From NCBI RefSeq assembly GCF_002952055.1, contig NZ_CP021255.1, forward strand, positions 742,851-806,850: 64,000 nt of DNA, in the 5' to 3' direction. Below, piece by piece: positions 1 through 8,800 of this stretch (its first letter is position 1; each line of letters starts with the position of its first letter). The stretch comes from Desulfobulbus oralis (GTDB lineage: Bacteria > Desulfobacterota > Desulfobulbia > Desulfobulbales > Desulfobulbaceae). Under the pieces are notes generated by a model that saw only the letters and a program-made list of their open reading frames with translations, was not told the DNA's origin and did no database searches. The translations under genes and the position numbers were made by a program.

Positions 1-1
1 T

Positions 2-641
2 ACAGCATCGGTGCAGGAAGAATTTGTGCCATGCTTCCGCAACTACTATGATTATAAGAAAGGGATTCCTGAGATGGCGCGTACAGCGTATGAGGAAATG
101 TATGCGGCAAACATAGATTTTATCAAGCATGGCCTGGCCAATTATTACAACAGCGAAGACAAGAGCAATAGAAAAAGAATTCGTGATGTAGAAAAATTCT
201 ATGATAAAAGGGGAAGTGAGGCGTATGGCGTTGTTATTGATGCGCATTTTCAGGGAGTCTGGTATCAGTTGGCCAGTGTTCATGCCAAAACAAAGATTGA
301 TAAAAAAACTTGCGGAGTTTGGTCAATTTCCAGAGTATGATCCAAATTATAATGGCGCTGTTGCTCGTAGTGCGTTGTGGTGCGACTATCAAGAGGAGTA
401 TAATGGTCGCATTTACGAATACTGGCTCATGATGCAGTCATCCATAGCAAAGTCGTGCCTGTACTGCGAATTTCTGGTAACAGAGGCTCAGTCAAAAGGA
501 GGTGAGCGCAAAATTATCCACAGGGCCAACCAGTTTTTCAGAACATACCAGGTAGATGACAAGTTTTCTGTAATTTTTCCAGATGATGCATATAGAAAGC
601 ATCGTACATCCTATGGATTTTGCCCCAACTGTCCAAAGTAG
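2..641 (+). pseudogene. Frameshifted hypothetical protein, 5' end outside window
   Basis: The reading frame is open from the window edge (first in-window start codon is GTG at 11) to about base 308. It then continues in another frame to the stop at 641. The two halves join smoothly if one A is removed from a run of seven A at 302-308 (KIDKK followed by LAEFGQFPEYD), so this is one gene of at least 212 residues with a single-base insertion or a sequencing error. The joined protein is rich in charged and aromatic residues and ends in a CPNCPK motif. I recognise no family. Base composition is much more AT-rich than the Mo-cluster to the right, which suggests acquired DNA. A decayed repeat of its last 40 residues follows at 700-819. 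Confidence 0.6.
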
Positions 642-699
642 TGCCTTTTTGTTTTTATTCACAACACTAAGGAGAAAACCATGAACAATTACCTGGTCC

Positions 700-819
700 A
701 ACCGGTTTTTCAGAACCTATAAAGTAGATGAAAATTTTTCCGTTGTGTTCCCTGAAGACAAGTACAATCTCAACATTATTGGCAGGTGGTATGGTTTCTG
801 CCCTGAATGTCCCGACTAA
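700..819 (+). pseudogene. Decayed duplicate of the C-terminus of the preceding gene
   Basis: Frame 700-819 encodes NRFFRTYKVDENFSVVFPED and so on, ending YGFCPECPD. This aligns with the last about 40 residues of the upstream gene (NQFFRTYQVDDKFSVIFPDD ... YGFCPNCPK). A good ribosome site and an ATG at 681 sit just upstream, but that frame stops after 13 codons, so no intact protein is made. It looks like the remains of a tandem gene copy whose body has been deleted. Function unknown. Confidence 0.6.
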
Positions 820-825
820 CAGCCC

Positions 826-859
826 CTTGAAAAAGTCGCAGCAATGCGCATTGCGAGTC
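826..859 (+). repeat. 34-bp dispersed repeat, copy 1
   Basis: This 34-bp stretch recurs at 44413-44446 with two mismatches. Its left flank (821-837) also matches, with one mismatch and in inverted orientation, the 17 bp at 50977-50993 just outside the IS1182-like transposase. It is therefore probably IS-derived debris. The remaining bases to 1036 hold no gene that I can support. Confidence 0.6.
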
Positions 860-1036
860 ATCAACTTCGTAAGGCAGCGGAACAACTCACTGATTCTATG
901 TTGCCTGGCATTGGCAATTCCTGTGGCATGGGGTTTGAAATATGATTTCAACGGGCTGATAGGGCGCATAAATCTCCAGGAGGCGAATCGCATCTTTGGG
1001 TCTGACCAGGCCAATTCGCACCGCTGCCGCCCTGAG

Positions 1037-1501
1037 TCAGTACCTGTTTGTTTTTCCACTCATGCACTCAATGTCCAGACAGTAGACATTGGTCTTGTGC
1101 AGGGCGGACTCCGCGTATCTCCGGCCCTGCTCCATAAAGTCAGGCGCATACCTGCGCACGAGATGCATCAGCCCGATCATTTTTTCCTCTCCTGAGCAGA
1201 GGCGCACAGCGCCGAAAACCATGGCGCTCCGGTAGCGCATGCCGAATGCGGCTGGCAGCGGCTCCGTTTTGCCCACTACACAGAAAGAAACCCTGTCGCA
1301 ATGGGCCAGATTCGCCACCTTGTGGCCCGCCTGTGCGCTGTGCAACCAGATATGATCTTCGGCAAAGGCATAGCTCATGGGCACGCCGTAGGGCTGCCCA
1401 TCCTGGCCGATGGTCGCCAGCACACCGTATTCGCCATTGCGCAAAAGCGCCCGTGTCTCCTCATCCTGCAACCGGCGCTCTTTTTTCCGCATTTCGTGCA
1501 T
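1037..1501 (-). CDS. Pyridoxamine 5'-phosphate oxidase-fold flavoprotein, NimA-like
   Basis: A 154-residue protein of the split-barrel FMN-binding family that includes nitroimidazole reductase NimA. Visible family signs are GVLATIGQDGQPYGVPMSY near the N-terminus, then IWLHSAQAGHKVANL and VSFCVVG, the usual order in Nim-type proteins. A His (in LHSAQ) sits where Nim proteins carry their conserved His. The likely role is reduction of small nitro or other electrophilic compounds, but the substrate is not readable from sequence. The ATG at 1501 is preceded by GGAGAG. The gene is divergent from the AraC regulator at 1726, which is its probable controller. Confidence 0.85.
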   Translation of the reverse strand: MHEMRKKERRLQDEETRALLRNGEYGVLATIGQDGQPYGVPMSYAFAEDHIWLHSAQAGHKVANLAHCDRVSFCVVGKTEPLPAAFGMRYRSAMVFGAVRLCSGEEKMIGLMHLVRRYAPDFMEQGRRYAESALHKTNVYCLDIECMSGKTNRY

Positions 1502-1607
1502 GTTGCTCTCCAGGTTTGCCTCTCACAGCCGTCCAGCCGTCAATGGGCCGGAACCTTGCCCAGGGCCGGAATTTTTTCAAGACGGCGAAAGGGGCGATTG
1601 TTTGAAT

Positions 1608-1641
1608 TGTCAATTTTAGAAGTGGCTAAAAATAATTGACA
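1608..1641. promoter_or_regulatory. Inverted repeat (operator candidate)
   Basis: TGTCAATT at 1608-1615 and AATTGACA at 1634-1641 form a perfect 8-bp inverted repeat whose right arm overlaps the -35 of the promoter of the AraC gene. It lies between two divergent genes, which is where an autoregulating AraC protein would bind. This is inferred from position only. Confidence 0.5.
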
Positions 1642-1664
1642 TAACGTATTCGGTTTTTTAACAT
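1636..1664 (+). promoter_or_regulatory. Sigma70-type promoter of the AraC gene
   Basis: TTGACA at 1636-1641, a 17-bp spacer, then TAACAT at 1659-1664. It lies 62 bp upstream of the ATG at 1726, which has ACGGAGGA as ribosome site. Confidence 0.65.
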
Positions 1665-1725
1665 GGCCGCAAACGAGCTGCATGAAACTCGCAGGCAAGA
1701 ACTTCAGAATATACGGAGGACAATC

Positions 1726-2727
1726 ATGTATACCGAAGGTTCCGGAGCGTTCTCCGGACAGAGTCAGGCCGAATGGACGCGCCCGCAAAGTCAGGCATCG
1801 TCGTCATCGGCGTTCAGCGAACATCAGATTCGGCCAGATATCCGGCTGTTGGTGCAAAACCGGGACTGGGTCGACGAGCCCCTGCAGTTTGACTACAGAG
1901 CGGACGAATCGCCGGTGCAGTTTTTTTACTGTCTTTCCGGCAAGGCCCGCATCAGCATTGCCCGACCGGACGGCAGCGTGGTGACCGGACAGGTCGCTGC
2001 CCGCAACTATGCGGTTTCCTATGTTCCAGGCGCTGTGTCCACCTGTATTTCGAAGCGCAAGGCCAACCTGCAGGTGATTGCGCTTTTGGTGCAGCCGGAG
2101 AGTCTGCAAAAACTCATGTGCAGGGAGCAGGGCAGTTGCCAGCAGTCCTGCGCTTCCTCGTGCCGCTCCTGCGTCAGAAATCTGGTGGCAGGCGTTGTGC
2201 AGCAGGCCTTTCATCAGGAAGACATCCTCCCCCTGCCGCTGGAAATGACCTTGAAACAGATCTTCGACTGCCCGGCTCTTTCCGCCCTGGCGCCGGTCTT
2301 TCTGGAATACAAGACCATGGAGCTCCTCTACAACCAACTGAGCCTCTTCGATTCGTCAGAAGAAGAGGCGCAGAAGCAGATCACTCCGGCAGAGCTTGGG
2401 GCCGCGCAAAGGGCCTACGACATTCTCCTGCATGATCTGGCTTCGCCGCCCTCCCTGCTCAATCTGGCGAAAACCGTTGGTCTCACGCACACGCGGCTGA
2501 ACCACATCTTCCGCCTGCTGCACCACGATACCGTTTTTGGCGTCCTCCGCGACAAACGGCTGGAATGCGCCCGAAAGCTCCTGGAGGACAACCGGAAGAG
2601 CGTCACCGAGGTGGCCTATGAATGCGGCTTTGCCACACCCAGCCATTTTTCACGGTCTTTTCTGGGCCGCTACGGCGTGCAGCCAAAACGCTACCAGAGC
2701 GGTTTTGCCGCGTCACAGCTTTCCTGA
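1726..2727 (+). CDS. AraC-family transcriptional regulator with a Cys cluster
   Basis: A 333-residue regulator. The last about 95 residues form the AraC double helix-turn-helix (second helix region VTEVAYECGFATPSHFSRSF, then GRYGVQPKRYQ). The N-terminal part is a ligand-binding region without a confident match. An unusual cluster of five cysteines (residues 132, 138, 142, 146, 149) lies in the middle and could bind a metal, an Fe-S cluster or act as a thiol switch. The start was set to ATG 1726 because of the ACGGAGGA site. A longer frame from 1663 overlaps the -10. The gene is divergent from the Nim-like flavoprotein. Confidence 0.85.
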   Translation: MYTEGSGAFSGQSQAEWTRPQSQASSSSAFSEHQIRPDIRLLVQNRDWVDEPLQFDYRADESPVQFFYCLSGKARISIARPDGSVVTGQVAARNYAVSYVPGAVSTCISKRKANLQVIALLVQPESLQKLMCREQGSCQQSCASSCRSCVRNLVAGVVQQAFHQEDILPLPLEMTLKQIFDCPALSALAPVFLEYKTMELLYNQLSLFDSSEEEAQKQITPAELGAAQRAYDILLHDLASPPSLLNLAKTVGLTHTRLNHIFRLLHHDTVFGVLRDKRLECARKLLEDNRKSVTEVAYECGFATPSHFSRSFLGRYGVQPKRYQSGFAASQLS

Positions 2728-2765
2728 TCTTTCCTGATTTTTCCGAGCGCCGCAGGAAGGGAAAA

Positions 2766-2811
2766 GGGAGAGACACGGTCCGCGCAAGCGCCGGTGTCTC
2801 TCCCTCTTTTT
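2766..2811 (+). terminator. Rho-independent terminator
   Basis: An 11-bp perfect stem (GGGAGAGACAC at 2766-2776 with GTGTCTCTCCC at 2794-2804) is followed by TCTTTTT. It sits between two convergent genes. Four A at 2762-2765 supply a T-run on the other strand, so it may serve both. Confidence 0.85.
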
Positions 2812-2845
2812 CATGCAACTCGCGGCATGCCAACGTTCAAGTCCG

Positions 2846-4369
2846 TTATTTCACGCCGGCAAAGGGCCTCATCTCCACATCACAGGTGCCGCCGACCCGC
2901 ACCGATTCCTGCCTGGGCGCCGCGTTACACAGCTCGCCGCGGTTCTGCACCCGGCACCTGACCTCAATGGGACGGCCCTCGTTCACCCAACTGGGGGTTT
3001 TGCGATAGCGGCCGACACGCTCGAAGGTGCAGCCCTGCGGAATGCCATAGGGCGCACAGCGGGTCGTCTTTTTCAGGCTGATCCGGCGGGCATCCACCAC
3101 AAAGCCGGGATAATTGTCCACCACCTGCGCCGTGTCGCGGTCAGCGCCACTCCGCGCCAGGAAGGATTGGAACAGATAGCCGCCAGGCACCCGCGCGCCA
3201 ACCTTGATGCGCGTGTCGGCCAGCAGGACAAAATTATTGCCTTTTCTGGCCACTGCCCCGGAGAGGTACTCCACCCGATCGTACTGCGGGAAGCACTTGC
3301 CCATGGCCGGAGCGTGGTAATAGTGCTTGAGCGCCTTGAGCGCCGGGAGCGGATTGCCGGGGAAGATTTCCGCCAGATCGCTGTCGCCGCCGTAAAGGAT
3401 GCGCTCGACATCGGAGACATTCTGCTCGTAGAGATTGCGATACAGCGGGTATTCGCGGCCCGCGCCACCGCTGTTTCGGAGGAAGCAGGAAGTCAGGCTC
3501 GAGGTCTGGGTCACGTATTCGTCCCAGATGTTGTACTGGGAAACCGCGCTGGCCACGCTGGTAAAATCGCCCGGACTCACGCAACCGTGGTGTTTGCTGC
3601 AGGATTCACGGGCCCGGTTTCGGATGGAAAGTGCTATGATGTTGCGCTCGCAGGTGCCGTAGGCGCTGCAACCGCGGCCCAGATGGCCTTCGAAAATCGC
3701 GGTGCGCATGGTGTAGTCGAGGTGCCGGGCCCGGTCAATGGCCTCCGGGCTCCACTGGGTTCGGGCCATGCGGCTAAAGCTGGCCCAGGCCTCTTGCAGA
3801 GCGGCACGGCGGCCCATGAGCCGGGTATTGACCGCCGCACAGGAGGCGGAATTGTGAAAGGCACGCACAATCTGGTCGGTCGTGCCCCGTGATCTGGCCG
3901 GTTCAGGCTCCGAGGCCGCAGCAGGCGGCTCGAAGACCGGCGGTTTCTTCATGTCGTAGAGGTCACGGCTGCTCAGTGCATACCGTGTGCCGGCCGGACA
4001 GTGATGATTGGCGGCCATCAGGTGCTGGCGTGCCCGGCGGGTTCCCTGAAAGCGGGCGATCGATGCCGGCGTGGCCCTGGCCGCATCCACCACGACCTTG
4101 AAGCCCACATAGGGTACGCCGTTCCGGTCGGTCAGGGCTTCGCCGCCGCTCACCACCACACAGGGAATGAGCGAGGAGCCCTGGGCCAGACTGCCGGCCG
4201 GCCGGATGGGCCCGCCCGAGTGCAGACTGGCAATCTCGTAATAGGGGATTGCGGCCGGGCCGTTGAAACGGTAGAGGGTCATGACCTGGGCCGCCGGGAC
4301 CTCCGCCCGGGCGGCGGGGGCCATGGTCAGGGACAGCAGCAACGCGAGTAAAAGGACAGGAATCGGCAT
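2846..4369 (-). CDS. Secreted Cys-rich protein of unknown function
   Basis: A 507-residue protein beginning with a clear Sec signal peptide (MPIPVLLLALLLSLTMAPAA, cleavage probably after ARA). The start was placed at ATG 4369 because the longer frame (to 4471) would put about 34 polar residues before the signal. The mature part has many cysteines spread along its length, fitting a disulfide-bonded periplasmic or surface protein. A proline- and glutamate-rich stretch (KKPPVFEPPAAASEPEP) about a third of the way in may be a linker. I recognise no family. Its stop faces the AraC gene across a terminator, and upstream lies the MogA gene on the same strand. Confidence 0.7.
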   Translation of the reverse strand: MPIPVLLLALLLSLTMAPAARAEVPAAQVMTLYRFNGPAAIPYYEIASLHSGGPIRPAGSLAQGSSLIPCVVVSGGEALTDRNGVPYVGFKVVVDAARATPASIARFQGTRRARQHLMAANHHCPAGTRYALSSRDLYDMKKPPVFEPPAAASEPEPARSRGTTDQIVRAFHNSASCAAVNTRLMGRRAALQEAWASFSRMARTQWSPEAIDRARHLDYTMRTAIFEGHLGRGCSAYGTCERNIIALSIRNRARESCSKHHGCVSPGDFTSVASAVSQYNIWDEYVTQTSSLTSCFLRNSGGAGREYPLYRNLYEQNVSDVERILYGGDSDLAEIFPGNPLPALKALKHYYHAPAMGKCFPQYDRVEYLSGAVARKGNNFVLLADTRIKVGARVPGGYLFQSFLARSGADRDTAQVVDNYPGFVVDARRISLKKTTRCAPYGIPQGCTFERVGRYRKTPSWVNEGRPIEVRCRVQNRGELCNAAPRQESVRVGGTCDVEMRPFAGVK

Positions 4370-4515
4370 GGGGCAAGCGCAGGGGACAGAGGAACATGCA
4401 GGTCTTGCGGTACTGCTGGCCAGCTCCGCAAAGTCATCGCGATCATAACCGCGGCAGGCGCTTTCTGGCAAGCCCTTCCTGGGGCAGGAGCGCCCGATCC
4501 CGGCAGGGGCCGGCC

Positions 4516-5292
4516 TCAGGCGCCGCAGTCGGCCGGGTCGCCATGAACTTTGGCCAGGGCATGGGGCAGGGCGGGCAGCACGGCGGCCAGATTTTCTGTC
4601 ACTGCCCTGCGGCTGCCTGGCAGGTTGAGGACAAGGCTCTGTCCCAGGACCCCGGCGACAGCCCGGGAAATGGCCGCATGCGGCGTTCTGGCCAGGCTGG
4701 CCGCCATCATGGCCTGGACAAAGCCGGGCAGGGGCAGATCGAGCAGTGCCGCCGTCACCTGCGGGGTGCGGTCGCGGGGCGAAAGGCCCGTGCCGCCGGT
4801 GGTGCAGATGAGGTCATAGCCCTGCCCCAAGGCCAGTTCAGGCAAAAGTGCCCGGAGCGCTGCCGGTTCGTCCGGCAAAAGAAAGCCCTGGGTATGGCAG
4901 AGCGGCAGGTGTGCGGCTGCAAGCTCCGCAATGGCCGGGCCAGCACTGTCTTCCCGTTCGCCCCGCGCGCCCTTGTCCGAAAGGGTGATCCAGGCCAGGC
5001 TGAAGCCCTCCTTGCGGGGCGCCAGATCCACAGGGCCGGCCGGCAGGTGGTCCAGCGCCTGCAAAAGGGGACAGGCCACCGCGTGCGGAGCGGCCGGCAG
5101 CCAGATGCGACCTGACACCGCGAAAAGGGCCGCGCCGTCCGGGGCCAGAAGACGCGTGCCCACAGCCAGGGGCGGCAGGGCGCAAAAGTCGGGCGATTCC
5201 AGCCGATGACCCGGACTGCCCTGCACGGCTGCAGGCAACAGCGGCAGGCAGGCATCTTGTGCGCAGGCACAGACCTGGAGACGAATGTTCAT
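4516..5292 (-). CDS. mogA: MogA/MoaB-type molybdopterin adenylyltransferase with N-terminal extension
   Basis: A 258-residue protein. The C-terminal about 155 residues are a MoCF_biosynth domain ([18 protein letters not shown], then [20 protein letters not shown]), the fold that activates molybdopterin with ATP to MPT-AMP before metal insertion. The usual MogA is about 160-195 residues. Here about 100 extra residues precede the domain, rich in Ala, Pro and Leu, without a family that I recognise. The start is ATG 5292 with GGAG 8 bp upstream. It is divergent from moaC, with 83 bp between the two starts, consistent with shared control of cofactor synthesis. Confidence 0.85.
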   Translation of the reverse strand: MNIRLQVCACAQDACLPLLPAAVQGSPGHRLESPDFCALPPLAVGTRLLAPDGAALFAVSGRIWLPAAPHAVACPLLQALDHLPAGPVDLAPRKEGFSLAWITLSDKGARGEREDSAGPAIAELAAAHLPLCHTQGFLLPDEPAALRALLPELALGQGYDLICTTGGTGLSPRDRTPQVTAALLDLPLPGFVQAMMAASLARTPHAAISRAVAGVLGQSLVLNLPGSRRAVTENLAAVLPALPHALAKVHGDPADCGA

Positions 5293-5375
5293 GGGTGGCT
5301 CCAAAAATTATTTCCGCGTTCCGGCCATTGAGCCGGGCACGGGCAGTTGACAAGACCGACGAAAGAGGAGGACGT

Positions 5376-5867
5376 ATGCAGGAATCATTTTCCCATCTGG
5401 ATGCCAGGGGGCGACTCAGCATGGTCGATGTGGGCGGCAAGGCCGCCACGGAACGCCGGGCCATTGCCGAAGCCGTGGTGGCGCTGGCTCCGGAGACCAT
5501 GCAGCTTCTGCGTACTCAGGCCCTGCCCAAGGGCGACGTGCTGACCTGCGCCAAGGTTGCAGGCATCCTGGCGGCCAAGCGCACGGGCGAACTCATACCG
5601 CTCTGCCATCCGCTGGGCCTGAGCTTTGTGGATATCCGCTTTGCCATCACTGATGGCTGCGTGCGCATCACGGCCGAAACCCGCACCACAGGCCCCACCG
5701 GCGTGGAAATGGAGGCCATCGTGGCGGCGCAGATGGCTGCAGCCACCATCTATGACATGTGCAAGGCGGTGCAGCGGGACATTGTCATCAAAAAGGTCCG
5801 GCTTTTGCACAAGAGCGGCGGCAAGAGCGGCGTGTTCAACGTACCCGGCTTCCAGCCGCCGGAATGA
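5376..5867 (+). CDS. moaC: Cyclic pyranopterin monophosphate synthase MoaC
   Basis: A 163-residue cytosolic enzyme of the first Moco step, acting after MoaA to convert 3',8-cyclo-7,8-dihydro-GTP to cyclic pyranopterin monophosphate. The MoaC signature is intact: [53 protein letters not shown] and [10 protein letters not shown]. Normal length. The ribosome site AGAGGAGG lies just before ATG 5376. The gene ends five bases from the stop of moaA on the opposite strand, so the two partner enzymes are convergent rather than in one operon. Confidence 0.96.
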   Translation: MQESFSHLDARGRLSMVDVGGKAATERRAIAEAVVALAPETMQLLRTQALPKGDVLTCAKVAGILAAKRTGELIPLCHPLGLSFVDIRFAITDGCVRITAETRTTGPTGVEMEAIVAAQMAAATIYDMCKAVQRDIVIKKVRLLHKSGGKSGVFNVPGFQPPE

Positions 5868-5872
5868 AGACT

Positions 5873-6919
5873 TCAACCGCCGATGGCCGCCATCGGCGTG
5901 CCAGCCACGGCCTGACCCTGCGGCCGATTCCGCAGGAGTTCCGCGCCCACGGGTTTTTTCAGGCAGGCCAGGCGCAGCACCCTGGCCAACTGGGCATCAT
6001 CGCAGGCCTGATGACGCAGGAGCCCGCGCAGGCGGTATTCGTGATCGTCAAAGAGGCAGGTGCGCAGGTTGCCGTTGCAGGTCAGACGCAGGCGGTTGCA
6101 GGAAGCGCAGAAATGATTGGATACCGCCGCAATAAAGCCCAGCCGGCCTCTGCCCCCCAGCACCCGGTACATGCGGGCCGGGCCGGCGTTCCGCAAAACC
6201 TGCTGTTCCGGCGCGAGCGCCACGCGCGCTGCCACTTCGCGGAAGATCTCGGCTGCGGGCCAGAAGCTTTCAGGCGACCAGTGCGTGCCTGCGCCCATGG
6301 GCATAAATTCGATGAAACGAACGTCCACCGGCAAGCTGCGGGCCGCATGGATGAAGTCATCCAACTGCCGGTCGTTGATGCCGCGCATCGCCACCGCATT
6401 GATTTTGACCCGAATGCCCGCGGCCAGCAGGGCATCCAGCGCCGACAGGACAGCGGGCAGCAGATCGTGGCCCGTAACCTGTGCAAAGGTTTGCCGATCA
6501 AAGCTGTCCAGGGACAGATTGACCGCTCCCAGCCCCAGCCGCCCGAGCAGCGGCACATGGGGCTCCAAAAGCGTGCCATTTGTGGTCAGGCGCAGGTCGA
6601 GCTGTGGAAAACGCTCTCGCAGCATGACAAGCAGATGCTCGCAGCCCCTGCGGACAAAGGGTTCACCCCCGGTCAGTCGCAGCTTGGTCACGCCGCCGGC
6701 GCTCATGAGGCCTACCAGACGCACGATTTCTTCGTAGCGCAGGATCTGCGGGTGGGGGATAAACTGTTGCCGTCCGAGGTTGCGGCAGTACAGGCAGTGC
6801 AGGTTGCAGCGGTCGGTCACGGAAAGGCGCAAATAATGCACCGGCCGGCCGTGGCCATCGATCAGGGGCTGCGGGAGCCGGCAAGCCGGCAGGGGGGCAA
6901 GCGCTGGCTTCGTCTGCAT
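5873..6919 (-). CDS. moaA: GTP 3',8-cyclase MoaA (radical SAM)
   Basis: A 348-residue radical SAM enzyme that rearranges GTP in the first step of Moco biosynthesis. The N-terminal CxxxCxxC cluster motif (CNLHCLYC), the GGEPF motif and the C-terminal second cluster (CASCNRLRLTC ... CL) are present. The chain ends in Gly-Gly (MAAIGG), the hallmark tail that inserts into the active site. The start was set to ATG 6919; a longer frame to 7066 runs into the MOSC gene. It lies 11 bp downstream of that MOSC gene on the same strand. Confidence 0.95.
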   Translation of the reverse strand: MQTKPALAPLPACRLPQPLIDGHGRPVHYLRLSVTDRCNLHCLYCRNLGRQQFIPHPQILRYEEIVRLVGLMSAGGVTKLRLTGGEPFVRRGCEHLLVMLRERFPQLDLRLTTNGTLLEPHVPLLGRLGLGAVNLSLDSFDRQTFAQVTGHDLLPAVLSALDALLAAGIRVKINAVAMRGINDRQLDDFIHAARSLPVDVRFIEFMPMGAGTHWSPESFWPAAEIFREVAARVALAPEQQVLRNAGPARMYRVLGGRGRLGFIAAVSNHFCASCNRLRLTCNGNLRTCLFDDHEYRLRGLLRHQACDDAQLARVLRLACLKKPVGAELLRNRPQGQAVAGTPMAAIGG

Positions 6920-6930
6920 ACGGCGCTTCT

Positions 6931-7389
6931 TCAGTCCTGGACAGGCAGGACAACCAGCGTGTCGCCGGTTCGCAGGCGGCCGCCGCGCAGCACTCTGGTG
7001 AACACGCCCTGGGTCGGCATGATGCATTCGCCCATGGCCTGAAAGATCTGGCAGTGGCTGTGGCATTCCTTGCCGATCTGCGTCAGCTCCAGCAGCACCT
7101 CGTTGCAGGAAAAACGCGTACCGATGGGCAATCTGGCCAAGTCGATGCCATCCACTATCAGGTTTTCGCCAAAGCAGCCGTGCTCCACCTGCGCGCCCCG
7201 CGCCTTGAAGGCCAAAATTTTTTGCCAGGAAATCAGGCTGACCTGCCTATGCCATTTGCCGGCATGGGCATCGCCGTCAATGCCAAAACCGGTCACCAGC
7301 AGGGCCTCGCCGACATCCCTTTTGGCTATGCCTTTTCTGGAGCTGGTACACACGGCAATGATGATGCCGCTCTTCTGTGCTTCTGTCAT
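6931..7389 (-). CDS. MOSC-domain protein
   Basis: A 152-residue single MOSC domain, the fold of the Moco sulfurase C-terminus, proposed to carry sulfur or handle the cofactor. Family signs are GIDGDAHAG near residue 35, GCFGENL, then IGKECHSHC, MGECIMPTQGVF and GGRLRTGD. The conserved Cys in GKECH is the usual sulfur-carrying candidate. ATG 7389 has GAGGTG upstream. An open extension of the same frame runs further upstream but lacks a ribosome site and does not look like the domain. It is placed directly before moaA, probably co-transcribed. Confidence 0.9.
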   Translation of the reverse strand: MTEAQKSGIIIAVCTSSRKGIAKRDVGEALLVTGFGIDGDAHAGKWHRQVSLISWQKILAFKARGAQVEHGCFGENLIVDGIDLARLPIGTRFSCNEVLLELTQIGKECHSHCQIFQAMGECIMPTQGVFTRVLRGGRLRTGDTLVVLPVQD

Positions 7390-7663
7390 ACTGGCACCTC
7401 TGAAGCGATTCGGGTCGTTCAAATCATCCCTTACGATGCGGGGCTCGGCCAGTGCGCAGGCATCCTTCCAGACATCGGCGGTCATGATCGGGATATCCGC
7501 CTCTCGCACGGTCTTGCCGTACTGCTTGCCGAGAGCCGGCAGCCCGTCCGGAGTGCCGATGTCTCTGGACCAGGCGCTGCAGACGCTTCGCGCGCATCTC
7601 CCGCACCCGCGGGTTTTTCAGCGTTTGACATCCGACAGGGAGCGCTCCCGGGCACAGTGGCGC

Positions 7664-8800
7664 TCACCGATCGGCAGGCTGGAGCTTGCCGCGCAGTTGC
7701 GGCAGCGTGCCAGCCAGTGCGGCCAGAAGCTCCGCCACCACGGAAACCGCTATTTGCTGGGGGGTTTCCGCATAGATGCCCAGGCCGATGGGGCAGCACA
7801 CCCTGGCCAGTTCCCCGGCAGGCACGCCCTCTGCACGCAGAAGGCGGTACACGTGCTCCCGTTTGCTGCGGCTCCCTATCATGCCAAGATAGCGGGGATG
7901 GACGCGCAGCGCCTGTTCCAACACCTCCCGGTCAAAGGCGTGGCCGCGGGTCATAATGGCCACATAGTGCCTGGGCTCCAGGCCGCAGGCCGCCTCCAGG
8001 CCGGAAAAACCGGGTAAAACGTGGCAATGCCGGGCCATGGGGAAGCGTCCCCTGTTGGCAAATTCTTCGCGGTCATCCACCACGTCCACCACAAAACCGC
8101 AGGCATGGGCCAGGCGGGCCACTTCCAGGGCAACATGGCCGCCGCCGCACAGCAGCAGCAGCGGCGGAGCCTCCAGAGGCTCGACATAGTATTCGGCGCC
8201 GCTCTCCGTCGCGACGAGGCCAGGACGCTGTTTGGTGGTATCGAGAAAGGACGCGACCTCATCGAGTCCCTCGATCACCAGTTCAGAGCTGGCTGCTGCC
8301 CTTGGCAGTTTTTCCACATACAGACGGCGCTCCGGGACGAGCCGGCCCTTTCCCGCCAGCCTGACCAGCCAGGCGCCGCGCCGCCCCTGGCGAATGCTGG
8401 CGTCCGCCAGGGCAAACAGGCCTGCCTGCCCGGGTTGCAGGGCCTCGCACAGCACTTCCATGCGGCCGCCGCAGATCATGTCGCTGTCCATCGCGGCCGT
8501 GGCGTCCATAACAAAGACCTCACGCGCTGAGTGCTGATCGTTCAGGCACTGGCGCGCCGCTTTCATGGCGGCTGCCTCCATCGCTCCGCCGCCCACCGTG
8601 CCCTCAAAGCCGCCCCTGGTCTGTAGGGCCCTGGTGCCCGCATGGCGTGGGGCGGAACCCGCACTGGCCACAACCGTCACCAAAACAAGCGGCTCGCCTC
8701 CTTGCAGCAGAGCGGCTGCACGCGCCTCCAGCGTAGCCTCTGGTGTGGTGGCGGACAGGCCGCCTGACTGCTCATTCGCGGTTGTTGCCCGATCTTTCAT
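7664..8800 (-). CDS. xdhC: XdhC/CoxI-family Mo-hydroxylase maturation factor
   Basis: A 378-residue XdhC-type chaperone, which binds Moco, helps its sulfuration and hands it to xanthine dehydrogenase-family enzymes. The N-terminal XdhC_CoxI domain includes ASAGSAPRHAG and GTVGGGAMEA. The C-terminal Rossmann domain shows CGGGHVALEVARLA, DDREEFANRGRFP, VAIMTRGHAFD, YLGMIGSRSKR and CPIGLGIYAETPQQIA. The start is ATG 8800 with GAGGAG upstream. The obvious clients in this window are Mop (24815) and the orphan Mo subunit (9906). Between it and the MOSC gene lie 274 bp without a supported gene. Confidence 0.93.
   Translation of the reverse strand: MKDRATTANEQSGGLSATTPEATLEARAAALLQGGEPLVLVTVVASAGSAPRHAGTRALQTRGGFEGTVGGGAMEAAAMKAARQCLNDQHSAREVFVMDATAAMDSDMICGGRMEVLCEALQPGQAGLFALADASIRQGRRGAWLVRLAGKGRLVPERRLYVEKLPRAAASSELVIEGLDEVASFLDTTKQRPGLVATESGAEYYVEPLEAPPLLLLCGGGHVALEVARLAHACGFVVDVVDDREEFANRGRFPMARHCHVLPGFSGLEAACGLEPRHYVAIMTRGHAFDREVLEQALRVHPRYLGMIGSRSKREHVYRLLRAEGVPAGELARVCCPIGLGIYAETPQQIAVSVVAELLAALAGTLPQLRGKLQPADR

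Noticed and set aside
302..309. A-run read as a programmed frameshift site
   Set aside because: The shift needed is +1 (one extra A), not the -1 of a typical A-AAA-AAC slip, and no stem follows; an indel is simpler.
7390..7663. Possible small gene between the MOSC and xdhC genes on the minus strand
   Set aside because: Two open frames exist (one extends the MOSC gene), but neither has a ribosome site or a recognisable family.
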